Shown here: one piece after another, positions 34,834 through 43,177 of the stretch
Position numbering within the stretch: position 1 is the stretch's first letter
Layout of the letters: every line of letters begins with the position of its first letter
The notes under the pieces: generated by a model
The model's input: the letters and a program-made list of their open reading frames with translations, nothing else
What the model was told of the DNA's origin: nothing
Databases searched by the model: none
Program-made: the position numbers and the translations under genes
Origin: Eubacteriales bacterium
GTDB taxonomy: Bacteria > Bacillota > Clostridia > Oscillospirales > Oscillospiraceae
Reading direction: 5' to 3'
Length of the DNA: 64,000 bases
Assembly (NCBI GenBank): GCA_030531505.1
Contig: JAUNNH010000003.1
Coordinates: 112,938 to 176,937 of the forward strand

Positions 34834-34943
34834 CACCAGGCCTTAATCCGGGACGTGGTATGCGTCTTTGAGCAGCTGGGGCATGACGCGGAACTCATAG
34901 GCGGCCGCCGCGCTGGACTGACAGCGGGAGCCAGAAGATGTAC

Positions 34944-34974
34944 TGGACATCCGTTGGACAGCGTTTTGTATATT
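34944..34974 (+). promoter_or_regulatory. Class 1 direct-repeat promoter, site 1
   Basis: TGGACA (34944-34949) and TGGACA (34955-34960), 11 bp apart, then 8 bp to TATATT (34969-34974). It precedes the first Gly-Gly leader gene together with a class 2 site. Confidence 0.7.
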
Positions 34975-34990
34975 GCGGAACAGAGGCATG

Positions 34991-35024
34991 TGTGACAGCA
35001 CTGTGACAGTTCGCGTGTTATGCT
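34991..35024 (+). promoter_or_regulatory. Class 2 direct-repeat promoter, site 1
   Basis: TGTGAC (34991-34996) and TGTGAC (35002-35007), 11 bp apart, then 11 bp to TATGCT (35019-35024). The class 1 site lies just upstream, so the operon has two tandem promoters. Confidence 0.75.
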
Positions 35025-35074
35025 TGGCTCGACAGATGGGGAATGACTCCGAAAGAAAGGCGAGGTGCTTTACA

Positions 35075-35500
35075 ATGGATAACAGAATTCTTTCCGAAAA
35101 CGAACTTGACCAGGTAGCCGGCGGGTTTGCCGGGGATACCGTCGTCTCCTCGGGCAGCTTTACATCCAACTCGGGCACACATGTGGATCTGCTGGTTAAC
35201 TGGGCCGTGCGCGCCGATAACTACGGGACGAAGACCCTGCATGTCGATGTCTCCGTCACCTCCTATGCGCTGTACAATTCCGGCGTCGGGGTGGATCTGT
35301 ATGCAAACGGAGCCATCTATACGGCGACCTCCGCAACGATCAGCTACGGCGGCTCCTCGCGGGTGACGAGCCCTCTGGCCAGCTTTACCGTTCCCAATGT
35401 CTCCGGGGCGGTGAACCTCAGCGTCGTCTGGCATTTCAACGGCACGCTCAGCGGCGTCCATGTCGGGGATATCCGTGCAAACGGTGTCGCGATGGCGTAA
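35075..35500 (+). CDS. Gly-Gly leader protein with beta-rich mature domain (1)
   Basis: A 141-residue precursor. The leader MDNRILSENELDQVAGG ends in Gly-Gly, the cut site for C39 peptidases such as the one encoded at 43901. The predicted mature part is about 124 residues, Ser/Thr/Val/Tyr-rich with alternating hydrophobic residues and no Cys, suggesting a beta sandwich. I recognise no family. It is a close paralogue of the next gene (shared DVDVSVTSYALYNSG/VDVNTTSYSLYSNG-type stretches and a common VWHFNG ending). ATG 35075 has GAGGTG 7 bases upstream. Expression is from tandem class 1 and class 2 promoters. Export is inferred. Confidence 0.8.
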   Translation: MDNRILSENELDQVAGGFAGDTVVSSGSFTSNSGTHVDLLVNWAVRADNYGTKTLHVDVSVTSYALYNSGVGVDLYANGAIYTATSATISYGGSSRVTSPLASFTVPNVSGAVNLSVVWHFNGTLSGVHVGDIRANGVAMA

Positions 35501-35561
35501 GCGGACGGGAGACAGCAAGCGGTCATTCCTGACAAATCTAAAATAGTAAAGGGGTATCATG

Positions 35562-35984
35562 ATGGAAAAAAAGATTCTTTCTGACAGCGAGCTCAATCAG
35601 GTCGCCGGCGGCGTCGGCGGGAACGTGGTCGCCACGGGCAGCTTCACCTCCAGCACCGGCACCCAGCTCAACCTTCTGGTGAACTGGATGGTTCAGACGG
35701 ACGGCTATGGCCAGAAGACCCTGTATGTCGATGTCAATACCACGTCTTACAGCCTGTATTCTAACGGCGGCGGCGTGGAGCTGACGGTGAACGGCATGGT
35801 CTACACCGCAACGGCCGCCTCCGTCAACTACGGCGGCAACTCGATGGTCACCAACCGCCTGGCGAGCTTCTCCATTCCGGGTGTCTCCGGAGCCGTGAGC
35901 CTCAGCGCAGTGTGGCACTTCAACGGCAGCTACAGCGGCGTGCCCATCAACGACATCCGCGCAAACAGTGTGATCACCGTCTAA
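35562..35984 (+). CDS. Gly-Gly leader protein with beta-rich mature domain (2)
   Basis: Paralogue of the preceding gene: 140 residues with leader MEKKILSDSELNQVAGG and a mature part of about 123 residues. Both share the order Gly-Gly, SFTS, LLVNW, KTL-VDV, an internal NGxxYTAT strand, ASF and VWHFNG. The ATG at 35562 is preferred to 35559 because AAAGGGG is then 7 bases away and the leader aligns with its paralogue. It is 61 bases after the first copy and has no promoter motif of its own, so it is probably co-transcribed. The pair may form a heterodimer or reflect divergence; neither is shown. Confidence 0.8.
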   Translation: MEKKILSDSELNQVAGGVGGNVVATGSFTSSTGTQLNLLVNWMVQTDGYGQKTLYVDVNTTSYSLYSNGGGVELTVNGMVYTATAASVNYGGNSMVTNRLASFSIPGVSGAVSLSAVWHFNGSYSGVPINDIRANSVITV

Positions 35985-36023
35985 AAGGAAACCGGAGCTT
36001 TCGGGATAAAGGAGGGACAGGCC

Positions 36024-37088
36024 ATGAAAAGAATGACGATCGTTGTGCTGATCCTGGCGCTGCTGTGCGGCGTTTGGTCAAGCGCCGCGCTTGCCGCGGG
36101 AGTGAAAGAAGCCTCCCCTGCGTGGATCGCCGGGTTGGAAGAGGCGCAGGAGGCGCAGCAGCTCTTTATCGTGGCAGGCGTGGGCGAGACGACAGCCTGG
36201 GTTTCCCTGCACGAAAAGGATGAAAACGGCGCCTGGAAGCAGATCATGACGACGCCGGGCTACATCGGCAAGCACGGACTCGGCAAACAGGCCGAGGGTG
36301 ACGGCATGACACCGGTCGGGACCTTCTCTTTCAACTATGCCTTCGGCATCGCCGCGGATCCCGGCTGCGCGATCGCGTATCACCAGGTCACGGACGACAG
36401 CTACTGGTCCGGCGACCAGCGCGAGGGCTATGCCTACAACGAGATGGTCAGCATCCGGGACCTGCCGGATCTGAACACGGACGACAGCGAACACATTGTC
36501 GACTACAGCCGTGAATATCAGTACGGCCTGAACATCAGCTATAACGAGGAGGGAACGCCCGGACTCGGCTCGGCGATCTTCCTGCACTGCCTGGGGGCGT
36601 TCAAGCCCTATACCGGCGGCTGCGTGGCGATCCCGCAGGAGCAGATGATCACCGTGATGCAGCAGGTCCGCCCCGACTGTGTGGTCGTGATCGACTCGCT
36701 CCGGAACCTCAGCCCCGAAACCTGGGAGACGCTGGGCCTGGAGCCGCAGGAACACGCCATGGGCCTCAAGGTATCCGACATCTTCACCGTGGAGGAGTTG
36801 GATGCGGCGGCCGCACTGATCCAGGCGGAGTTTGAGACCTGGGACGGCTGCGAGATGCATCTCCTGCACTATGCGGGCGACGGAAGCTGCAACGAGGAGA
36901 ATCTCGCCTGGCTCAACAGCCTCGCCGAGGGGAAAACCTTTACCCGCTGCGCGGAGTTCCTGAGTGACTTTCACACCGCGCCGGACGCGGGCGGCGCCTG
37001 GAACCCGGACGCGGAGTACAGCGACTGGCAGTGGTGGCTCGGCTGCACGGACGAGGGCGGCTGGGAGCTCCTGACCTGGGGCTACTGA
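36024..37088 (+). CDS. Secreted L,D-transpeptidase-like protein (YkuD fold)
   Basis: Probable wall-modifying enzyme, 354 residues. A signal peptide (residues 1-25, ending near ALAA) precedes a YkuD domain at about residues 45-235. The catalytic motif is visible as His188 in FLHCLG and Cys200 in TGGCVAIP, which matches the HxxxxxxxTxGCxxxP arrangement. YkuD enzymes make 3-3 cross-links or attach proteins to peptidoglycan. A further about 120 C-terminal residues (Cys- and Trp-containing) are unassigned. It follows the two Gly-Gly leader genes by 40 bases, so it may cross-link or tailor the wall for them. This coupling is inference. Confidence 0.85.
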   Translation: MKRMTIVVLILALLCGVWSSAALAAGVKEASPAWIAGLEEAQEAQQLFIVAGVGETTAWVSLHEKDENGAWKQIMTTPGYIGKHGLGKQAEGDGMTPVGTFSFNYAFGIAADPGCAIAYHQVTDDSYWSGDQREGYAYNEMVSIRDLPDLNTDDSEHIVDYSREYQYGLNISYNEEGTPGLGSAIFLHCLGAFKPYTGGCVAIPQEQMITVMQQVRPDCVVVIDSLRNLSPETWETLGLEPQEHAMGLKVSDIFTVEELDAAAALIQAEFETWDGCEMHLLHYAGDGSCNEENLAWLNSLAEGKTFTRCAEFLSDFHTAPDAGGAWNPDAEYSDWQWWLGCTDEGGWELLTWGY

Positions 37089-37102
37089 GCGGCCGAACAA
37101 AA

Positions 37103-37137
37103 CGAGGGCAGCCCGGACGGGCCGCCCTCGCTGCGTT
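37103..37137 (+). terminator. Terminator after the YkuD gene
   Basis: Stem CGAGGGC-GCCC/GGGC-GCCCTCG with one mismatch and loop GGAC, then CTGCGTTTTC. Confidence 0.75.
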
Positions 37138-37197
37138 TTCCACTTCGGAAGGGTGCTTGCATCACGGATACGGCTTCCGTTTTGAAAAAGAAGATGG

Positions 37198-37224
37198 TAT
37201 AATAAGCGCAAACGCGCTTATTAT
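37198..37224 (+). promoter_or_regulatory. TATAAT box embedded in a palindrome
   Basis: TATAAT (37198-37203) lies in ATAATAAGCGC (37199-37209), which pairs with GCGCTTATTAT (37214-37224) across an AAAC loop. No good -35 is seen. It may be a regulated promoter of the kinase operon or an RNA hairpin. Confidence 0.5.
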
Positions 37225-37280
37225 ATTTGATTTGACGCCGTTTTTCTCGCCGCTCGCGCGGCAACCGAAAAACATGGCGA

Positions 37281-37315
37281 ATTATACCATAGCCGCGCTG
37301 CGTCTATGGTATAAT
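37281..37315 (+). promoter_or_regulatory. Symmetrical TATAAT inverted repeat before the kinase gene
   Basis: ATTATACCATAG (37281-37292) and CTATGGTATAAT (37304-37315) form a perfect 12-bp inverted repeat around an 11-bp centre, placing a -10-like TATAAT on each strand. It lies about 63 bases before the kinase ATG and could be an operator or a divergent promoter pair. Confidence 0.5.
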
Positions 37316-37378
37316 GACAGCAGAACTGCCGTCATGATACCATCTTTTGCTTTCTTGCCCGGAAAGGAATTCGCCGCG

Positions 37379-38632
37379 ATGGAAACGAAATACATCCTCC
37401 TTCTTCTGGTGCCCCTGGGGCTGCAGCTCTTCGGCCTGGGCTTTGCGGCGCTGACGGACCGCTATCTCCAGCGGGAACACAGACGCGATATGCTCCTCAT
37501 CGTGGGGCTGGTCCTGTGCCTTGTCATCCAGAATCTGCTGGAGAACACCTTGGCGCGGGGACCGCAGATATTCGGCAGGACGCTCGCGGCTATCGCGGGC
37601 TATTCGATCCGCCCGCTGATCCTGCTGCTGTTTCTGCGTATCGTGAGTCCCCGGAGATCCCACAGGCTCGGCTGGCTGTTGGTCTGTCTCAATTTCGCCG
37701 TGCATTTGACGGCGCTTTTCAGCCCGCTCTGCTTCACGATCCTGGAGGGGAACAGATTCACCCGCGGACCGCTCGGCTATACCTGCCATATCGTCAGCCT
37801 GCTGTTGCTGGTCGAGCTCATGTACTATACCGTAACCAGGGATAGCAGGGAGGAAAAGCAGAGCCTCTGGATCCCGCTGCTTAATGCGGGGTTCATCATC
37901 GCATCCAGCGTGGCGGACTTCTTTTTCAACGACGATCTGCCGGTCGACTTTCTGACGGCGGCCATGGTCAGCTGCTGCGTCTTTTATTATATCTGGCTGC
38001 ATCAGCAGTTCGTGCTTCGCCATGAGCGGGACCTGATGGCCGAACAGCGCATCCAGATCATGATGACGCAGATCCAGCCGCATTTTCTGTATAATACCCT
38101 CTCCACGATCCAGGTGCTCTGCTCGGTCGATCCGCAGCGGGCGGCGGAGATCACGGGGAAATTCAGCGTCTATCTGCGGCAGAACCTCAGCCTGCTGGAG
38201 TTTCCGGGCATGACGACTTTCGAGAAGGAGCTCGAGCACACGCGCACCTATGCCGATATCGAGCGGGTCCGCTTTCCCCATGTACGCGTGGAGTACGAGA
38301 TCGGAGACAGAGACTTTTCCCTGCCGCCGCTCACTGTGCAGCCGATCGTGGAGAACGCGATCCGCCACGGTGTGCGCATCCGGGACGATGGCGTTGTCCG
38401 CGTCATGACACACAGGACGGCGGACGGACATGAGATCGTGATCGAGGACAACGGCGTCGGCTTTGATACGGACGCGGTGAAACAGAACGACGGCACGCAT
38501 ATCGGACTCCGAAATGTGCAGGAGCGCATCGAGCGGATGTGCGGCGGAAGCGTGACGGTGGAGAGCCGTCTGGACGAGGGGACGACCGTGACCCTCTTCA
38601 TTCCGGACAGAGAGAAAGAGGAAAGAGCATGA
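37379..38632 (+). CDS. LytS/YesM-type sensor histidine kinase
   Basis: Membrane sensor kinase of about 417 residues. The first 220 residues hold about six hydrophobic segments and no extracellular domain of size. The His_kinase domain has the phosphorylated His235 in QIQPHFLYNTLSTIQ, and the ATPase domain shows ENAIRHGV (N box) and GVGFDT. The ATG at 37379 is preferred over longer frames because AAAGGAA is nearby and the first membrane segment follows directly. It overlaps the response-regulator gene by four bases (ATGA), a classic pair. The signal is unknown; a membrane-sensed or wall-derived ligand is possible. Confidence 0.92.
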   Translation: METKYILLLLVPLGLQLFGLGFAALTDRYLQREHRRDMLLIVGLVLCLVIQNLLENTLARGPQIFGRTLAAIAGYSIRPLILLLFLRIVSPRRSHRLGWLLVCLNFAVHLTALFSPLCFTILEGNRFTRGPLGYTCHIVSLLLLVELMYYTVTRDSREEKQSLWIPLLNAGFIIASSVADFFFNDDLPVDFLTAAMVSCCVFYYIWLHQQFVLRHERDLMAEQRIQIMMTQIQPHFLYNTLSTIQVLCSVDPQRAAEITGKFSVYLRQNLSLLEFPGMTTFEKELEHTRTYADIERVRFPHVRVEYEIGDRDFSLPPLTVQPIVENAIRHGVRIRDDGVVRVMTHRTADGHEIVIEDNGVGFDTDAVKQNDGTHIGLRNVQERIERMCGGSVTVESRLDEGTTVTLFIPDREKEERA

Positions 38633-39438
38633 CAGCCATCTGTGTCGACGACGAAAAGCTGCTGGCGGATTACGTCACAAAGCTGTGCCGGGAGCTGCCG
38701 ATGATCGACGAGGCACTCTCGTTTTCCAGCCCCTTCGCGGCGCTCGAGTGGATGGAGAGCCACAGGGCCGATCTGGCACTGCTGGACATCGATATGCCGG
38801 GTATGGACGGCATGGAGCTTGCATCGCGCATCAAGCAGCGCAGCCCCCGGACGGCCGTTGTTTTTCTGACCGGCTACTCCCAGTATGCGGTGAAGGCCTT
38901 TGAGATGCATGTCAGCGGCTACCTGCTCAAACCGGTGGATCCGCAGCGGCTGGCGGAAGAGGCGGCGTATGCGCTGTCGGGGCGGCGCGCGGAGCAGCAG
39001 GCCCATGTCGAGGCGAGGACCTTCGGCAATTTCGATCTGCTGGTGGACGGAACCCCCGTGATCTTCAAGCAGGCCAAGTGCAAAGAGCTGTTGGCCTATC
39101 TGGTGGACCGCCGGGGCAGCAGCGTGACCCGGCCGGAGGCTTTTGCCGTTTTGTGGGAGGACCGGCTGTACGACCGGCCGATGCAGAAGCAGTTCGACGC
39201 GATCCTCCGCAGCCTCCGGGAATCCCTGCGGGAGCGGGGCGTCGAGTCGATCCTTGAGATCAAGGGCGGGACGCTGCGCATCTGCCCGGAGAAGATTCGC
39301 TGCGATCTGTTCCGTTTCTGCCGCGGTGATGTCAGCGCTTTCAATGAATTTCAGGGGGAATACATGAGCGGCTACGCCTGGGCCTCCATGACGGAGAGCT
39401 ATATGGCCTGGAAGCAGGCCGAGTCGCTGAACCGCTGA
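38629..39438 (+). CDS. Response regulator with SARP/OmpR-like output domain (kinase-paired)
   Basis: 269-residue regulator. The receiver has the acidic pair Asp7-Asp8, phospho-acceptor Asp53 in LLDIDMPGMDG and Lys in YLLKPV. After a linker, residues 130-230 form an OmpR/SARP-like winged helix beginning RTFGNFDLLVDG and containing KELLAYLVDRRGSSVTRPEA. The tail FQGEYMSGYAWAS is shared with the orphan regulator at 42293. SARP-like proteins bind direct repeats with 11-bp spacing, the pattern seen at 13 sites in this locus, so this is a candidate activator of them. Confidence 0.9.
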   Translation: MTAICVDDEKLLADYVTKLCRELPMIDEALSFSSPFAALEWMESHRADLALLDIDMPGMDGMELASRIKQRSPRTAVVFLTGYSQYAVKAFEMHVSGYLLKPVDPQRLAEEAAYALSGRRAEQQAHVEARTFGNFDLLVDGTPVIFKQAKCKELLAYLVDRRGSSVTRPEAFAVLWEDRLYDRPMQKQFDAILRSLRESLRERGVESILEIKGGTLRICPEKIRCDLFRFCRGDVSAFNEFQGEYMSGYAWASMTESYMAWKQAESLNR

Positions 39439-39472
39439 AAAGGATGCTTTTAACAGGATTGGGATCTGACGG

Positions 39473-39504
39473 AAGCAGAGCCGGGAAACCGACTCTGCTT
39501 TTTC
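39473..39504 (+). terminator. Terminator of the kinase-regulator operon
   Basis: Stem AAGCAGAG/CTCTGCTT with an inner CGG/CCG step and GAAA loop, then TTTTT. Confidence 0.8.
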
Positions 39505-39517
39505 GCGCTCCGAGGGC

Positions 39518-39551
39518 TGTGCCGCTTGTGTGACAGGAAAGCTGCTATTAT
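39518..39551 (+). promoter_or_regulatory. Class 2 direct-repeat promoter, site 2
   Basis: TGTGCC (39518-39523) and TGTGAC (39529-39534), 11 bp apart, then 11 bp to TATTAT (39546-39551). It drives the small membrane-protein gene at 39581. Confidence 0.7.
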
Positions 39552-39580
39552 GGTGCCAGACAGGAAAGGAGGGATCAGGC

Positions 39581-39799
39581 ATGAAAAACGGAAAGAGCCT
39601 GTTAGACTGCACCGTGGCCCTTGGCCTGCTTGTGCTGTGGGGGAATGTGGTCCGCCTTTTCCTTCCGCCCGAGCGCCTCGGCGCCATCCTCGGGATCCTG
39701 GATTACGCCACGATCCTGTATGCGCTGGCCGCCGCCGTGTTTTTGCTGAGCGCTGCTCTCGCGCGGAAAAGAGCGCGCACGGCCGGGAGAAACGAATAA
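39581..39799 (+). CDS. Small two-helix membrane protein
   Basis: A 72-residue protein with two hydrophobic helices (about residues 7-27 and 36-59) and a basic tail (ARKRARTAGRNE). The ATG at 39581 follows AAGGAGGG. I recognise no family. It sits alone behind a class 2 promoter within the export locus, so it may assist export or signalling at the membrane; this is only suggested by context. Confidence 0.6.
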   Translation: MKNGKSLLDCTVALGLLVLWGNVVRLFLPPERLGAILGILDYATILYALAAAVFLLSAALARKRARTAGRNE

Positions 39800-39867
39800 C
39801 AGTCCCTGACGGAGAGCTCCCGTAAGTCCGCCGGGACGTGAGAGAGGCTTGCCCCTGGACGGCGTAC

Positions 39868-39898
39868 TGGACATCTGTTGGACGGAATTTGCTAAAAT
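39868..39898 (+). promoter_or_regulatory. Class 1 direct-repeat promoter, site 2
   Basis: TGGACA (39868-39873) and TGGACG (39879-39884), then 8 bp to TAAAAT (39893-39898). A further TGGACG lies 12 bp upstream (39856-39861). Confidence 0.7.
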
Positions 39899-40000
39899 CC
39901 TTCTTACTATCTGTACCAGGCGCTGATCGCCGACAATCGCACCGAGAGGCAAGCGGTTGACGGGAATGATTTGAATAGAATGAGAAAGGAAGAGAAGCAA

Positions 40001-41353
40001 ATGAAACGAAACAGTTCTGCAAAACGGCTGGCTGCTGCGGCACTGGCTCTGGTACTGCTCCTGACCCTCACGGCTTGCGGACAAAGCGCGCACGCGCAGG
40101 ACGCAGCGGGGAAAGACGGACCCTCCGATACGCTCAAGGGCATCTATGAGGCGCTGATCGCGCCGGAATCCGATTATAGCCGGAACAAGGCGATGACTGC
40201 CGAGTACTTTCCGGAGCTGGAGTACGGCGAAACACTGGGCACCGACCGCATCACACTCAGCATCAAGGCCAACGGGAACGAGTATTTCACCGACGGCTCC
40301 TGGGACTTCGTACAGGACGGCGACTGGCTGACCGCCACGTTTCCCGACGATGATTATGCGGGCCTCGTGAATGTGATCCAGGTGGCAAGAGCCGTCGGCA
40401 CCCAGCTCGGCATGGAGCCCGATCTGGTCAGCGGCTATCTCAACGGCCTCGGCATGCTGGGGGTCGAGAGCGACGACTTCACCATGACGGAGGAGGAAGC
40501 CGCCGGGACCACCACCTGCCGGCTCCATATCGCCGGCCCCTGGGAGATGAAGGAGCTGGATCAGATGGTGCTGGACGAGGCGGTACTGGACGGAGAAGCC
40601 CTGGACGACAGCTACCTCAGCCAGGGCGGCAGCGTGGGCAAGCTGCGGTATATGCTCAACGGCAATGTCAGCGGCTACACCGCGCTGATTGCCGAGTTCG
40701 GCGGGCTGGATGACATCGCGTATCAGTCCATCGTGAATCTGATCACGCTGCGCAAACCCGTTGGCTATGAGGCGTTCCTTGCCGACTTTACCGAGCTGAA
40801 GGCTTTGGAGACGGACGATTACACGGTGGATCTCGATCCGGATGACGAGACCATCGGGGGGATCATGGGCGAACGGGACGACAAGTACAGCTACGTGCTG
40901 CTGCGCTTCGGCTCCGGGGAATACGGCGAGGAAGAGCATGCGGTCAATGTGCCCGACGCAGAGGTCTTCGCGGATGCCTATTTCCGCACGGTGGCCGCGA
41001 TCCCGCAGGCCACGGCCGGTGCTTCTCTGATCGCGGCAGCGACGGCCTGCAATGTGCTGGGCTTCGCCGCCGGCAATGAGCTCTGGCTTGCGGATGTGGA
41101 TACGCTGCGCGCGAATATGCTGGAGGCATGGGAAAGTCTGACGGACGAGGAGCGGGCGAATTTTGACGCGAATTTCCCGGCGCTGAACGAGCTGCTGAAC
41201 AGCAGCCTGGCGGATTGGGAGGCGAATCGCAGCAGCTTTGACGACGCAGGCGTGGCGGACACGATGGAAGAGCTGATGGAGGATGGGACCTCGCAGTGGT
41301 CCTGGGATACGCTGAGCGCCCACACCTGGACGCTGGGCAACAGCGAGGGCTGA
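40001..41353 (+). CDS. Lipoprotein of unknown function
   Basis: A 450-residue lipoprotein: signal peptide with lipobox LTAC and acceptor Cys26. The mature part is acidic, without a fold I recognise. A stretch DRITLSIKANGNEYFTDGSW near residue 75 and a repeat of Ala-rich helices at 330-430 are visible. ATG 40001 has AAAGGAAG upstream. It begins a two-gene unit with the VanX-type dipeptidase behind a class 1 promoter, so an envelope role within the locus is likely. Function unknown. Confidence 0.7.
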   Translation: MKRNSSAKRLAAAALALVLLLTLTACGQSAHAQDAAGKDGPSDTLKGIYEALIAPESDYSRNKAMTAEYFPELEYGETLGTDRITLSIKANGNEYFTDGSWDFVQDGDWLTATFPDDDYAGLVNVIQVARAVGTQLGMEPDLVSGYLNGLGMLGVESDDFTMTEEEAAGTTTCRLHIAGPWEMKELDQMVLDEAVLDGEALDDSYLSQGGSVGKLRYMLNGNVSGYTALIAEFGGLDDIAYQSIVNLITLRKPVGYEAFLADFTELKALETDDYTVDLDPDDETIGGIMGERDDKYSYVLLRFGSGEYGEEEHAVNVPDAEVFADAYFRTVAAIPQATAGASLIAAATACNVLGFAAGNELWLADVDTLRANMLEAWESLTDEERANFDANFPALNELLNSSLADWEANRSSFDDAGVADTMEELMEDGTSQWSWDTLSAHTWTLGNSEG

Positions 41354-41393
41354 CCGAGAGAAAGAAGATCGCATTACGCGGGGAGATTATCCG

Positions 41394-42056
41394 ATGGATT
41401 ACAAGCAGAATGTAACAAGCGATTCCTCCGGCTTCGTGCTGCTGGCCGACTTTGTTCCGGGCATCGTACAGGAGATCCGGTATTACTCCACCTATAATTT
41501 CGTCGGGGATCGCATCGCCGGCTATGAGGAGCCCGTCGCGCTGCTGACAAAAGAGGCGGCCCGGGCGCTGAAGGAAGTGGCCGGCGAGGTGAATGCCCAG
41601 GGCTATCGGCTGAAGGTTTTTGATGCCTATCGGCCCGCCTGCGCGGTGCGGAGCTTTGTCCTGTGGGGCATCGAGGATCTGGATCTGCGGATGAAGCCCT
41701 ATTTCTATCCGGATCTGGAGAAACAGGAGCTTTTCAAGAAAGGCTATATCGCGAAAATGTCCTCTCACAGCCGGGGAAGCGCGGTGGATCTGACGCTGCT
41801 GGATATGCGCAGCGGCAAGGAGCTGGACATGGGCAGCCCCTTCGACCTGTTCAGCGAGCTGTCGCATCCCGATTCCCGCAATGTGACGGAGGAGCAGTAT
41901 GCCAACCGAATGCTCCTGCAAAACGCCATGACGCGCAACGGCTTCCGGCCCATCGACTGTGAATGGTGGCACTTTTCCTTGAAAAACGAGCCGTATCCGG
42001 ACGTCTATTTTGAGTTCCCTGTCTCATCGGAGTATCTCAAGCGGCAACGCGGCTGA
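41394..42056 (+). CDS. D-Ala-D-Ala dipeptidase, VanX/DdpX type (M15D)
   Basis: Zinc dipeptidase of 220 residues. Metal and catalytic residues are visible: His125 and Asp132 in SSHSRGSAVDLTL, and Glu190 and His193 in CEWWHF. VanX-type enzymes hydrolyse D-Ala-D-Ala; without vanHA neighbours, a role in turnover of wall peptides is more likely than vancomycin resistance. There is no signal peptide, so it acts in the cytoplasm or is released by another route. It is co-transcribed with the lipoprotein gene from a class 1 promoter. Confidence 0.9.
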   Translation: MDYKQNVTSDSSGFVLLADFVPGIVQEIRYYSTYNFVGDRIAGYEEPVALLTKEAARALKEVAGEVNAQGYRLKVFDAYRPACAVRSFVLWGIEDLDLRMKPYFYPDLEKQELFKKGYIAKMSSHSRGSAVDLTLLDMRSGKELDMGSPFDLFSELSHPDSRNVTEEQYANRMLLQNAMTRNGFRPIDCEWWHFSLKNEPYPDVYFEFPVSSEYLKRQRG

Positions 42057-42209
42057 ACAGCCCGCGGATCCTGCTGTACGGGCATTGGGCGAGGACTGCC
42101 TCCGGGCACCGGACCGAAATCGCTGAGCATCCTCTCGTGCGCGCCGGCGCCGGGGGGATGCTTTTTCGGAGAGGCGGCGGAGGGCTGCCGGGGAACACGG
42201 ACGCAATAC

Positions 42210-42246
42210 TGGACATCTGTTGGACAGAAGGTGCTACGGTTACACT
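42210..42246 (+). promoter_or_regulatory. Class 1 direct-repeat promoter, site 3
   Basis: TGGACA (42210-42215) and TGGACA (42221-42226), then 8 bp to TACGGT (42235-42240); a better -10, TACACT, lies at 42241-42246. It precedes the operon that encodes the regulator and the export machine. The rest of 42057-42292 shows nothing else I can name. Confidence 0.7.
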
Positions 42247-42292
42247 GTATCGGAAGAAAGAATGGCGGAAAGCGAAATGAGGAGTTTGCGTT

Positions 42293-43150
42293 ATGAGAGC
42301 GGTCTGCGTTGACGATGATCGGCTAAGCCTTCAAAACACGCTCGGTCTATGCAGGCAGATGCCGCAGGTCCAATCTGCCGAGGGCTTTACAAGGGCACGG
42401 GATGTGCTGAAATGGATGGAAAGCAATCCGGTCGAGCTTGCGATCCTGGATATCCACATGCCGGAGATGGATGGCCTTGCGCTCGCCAGACGCATACGGG
42501 AGCAGAACCCGGAGACAGCGATCCTGTTTCTGAGCGCCCATCCGCAGTACGCGGCGGACGCCTGGGCGATCCATCCGACGGGTTATGTGCTCAAGCCCCT
42601 CACCGAGGCGCGGCTCGCGGAGGAACTGGTCTATGCCGCACAGTGGCTGTCCCGCCCGGGGCAGAAGCCCGGTGAGCGCCGGGTGGAGGTGAAGACCTTC
42701 GGCAACTTTGACGTGTTTGTGGACGGCGGCAAGGTCCGCTTTTCCAGGACCAAAGCGAAAGAGCTGCTGGCCTGCCTGGTCGACCGGCGCGGCATCCGCA
42801 TGACGAGGGCCGAGGCCTTCCACGTCCTGTGGGACGAGGAGGAGTATTCCCGCCCCAAGCAGAAGATCCTGGACGTCATCATCCGGAACCTGCGCGCGAC
42901 GCTGGAGGAGAACCGGATCGGCGACGTGCTGGAGCTCGAACAGGGGACGCTCCGCGTCGTACCGGAGAAGCTGCACTGCGATTACTATCGCCTCCTGCGC
43001 GGCGAGGAAGACGCGATCCGGGAATACCAGGGTGAATATATGAGCGCCTACACCTGGGCCAGCGGCACCGAGGGCTATATCGAATCCCGGCTGCGAAATC
43101 CGATCGGGACGGGTGGGCCGCCGACAGGCTTGCGGCAAGAGTCGAAATAA
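42293..43150 (+). CDS. Orphan response regulator with SARP/OmpR-like output domain
   Basis: 285-residue regulator with an intact receiver (Asp7-Asp8, phospho-acceptor Asp53 in ILDIHMPEMDG, Lys in YVLKPL). The output domain, KTFGNFDVFVDGGKVRFSRT onward, and the tail YQGEYMSAYTWASGTEGY are paralogous to those at 38629 and 50554. No kinase adjoins. It heads the export-machine operon behind a class 1 promoter, so it may be self-regulated. Its kinase could be the LytS-type protein at 37379 or another elsewhere. Confidence 0.9.
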   Translation: MRAVCVDDDRLSLQNTLGLCRQMPQVQSAEGFTRARDVLKWMESNPVELAILDIHMPEMDGLALARRIREQNPETAILFLSAHPQYAADAWAIHPTGYVLKPLTEARLAEELVYAAQWLSRPGQKPGERRVEVKTFGNFDVFVDGGKVRFSRTKAKELLACLVDRRGIRMTRAEAFHVLWDEEEYSRPKQKILDVIIRNLRATLEENRIGDVLELEQGTLRVVPEKLHCDYYRLLRGEEDAIREYQGEYMSAYTWASGTEGYIESRLRNPIGTGGPPTGLRQESK

Positions 43151-43177
43151 ACAGAATTACATACAGGAGGGTTTACC

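Noticed and set aside
41394-42056. Vancomycin resistance gene cluster
   Set aside because: Only a VanX-type dipeptidase is present; there is no vanH, vanA/B ligase or vanRS pair, so a resistance cluster is not supported.
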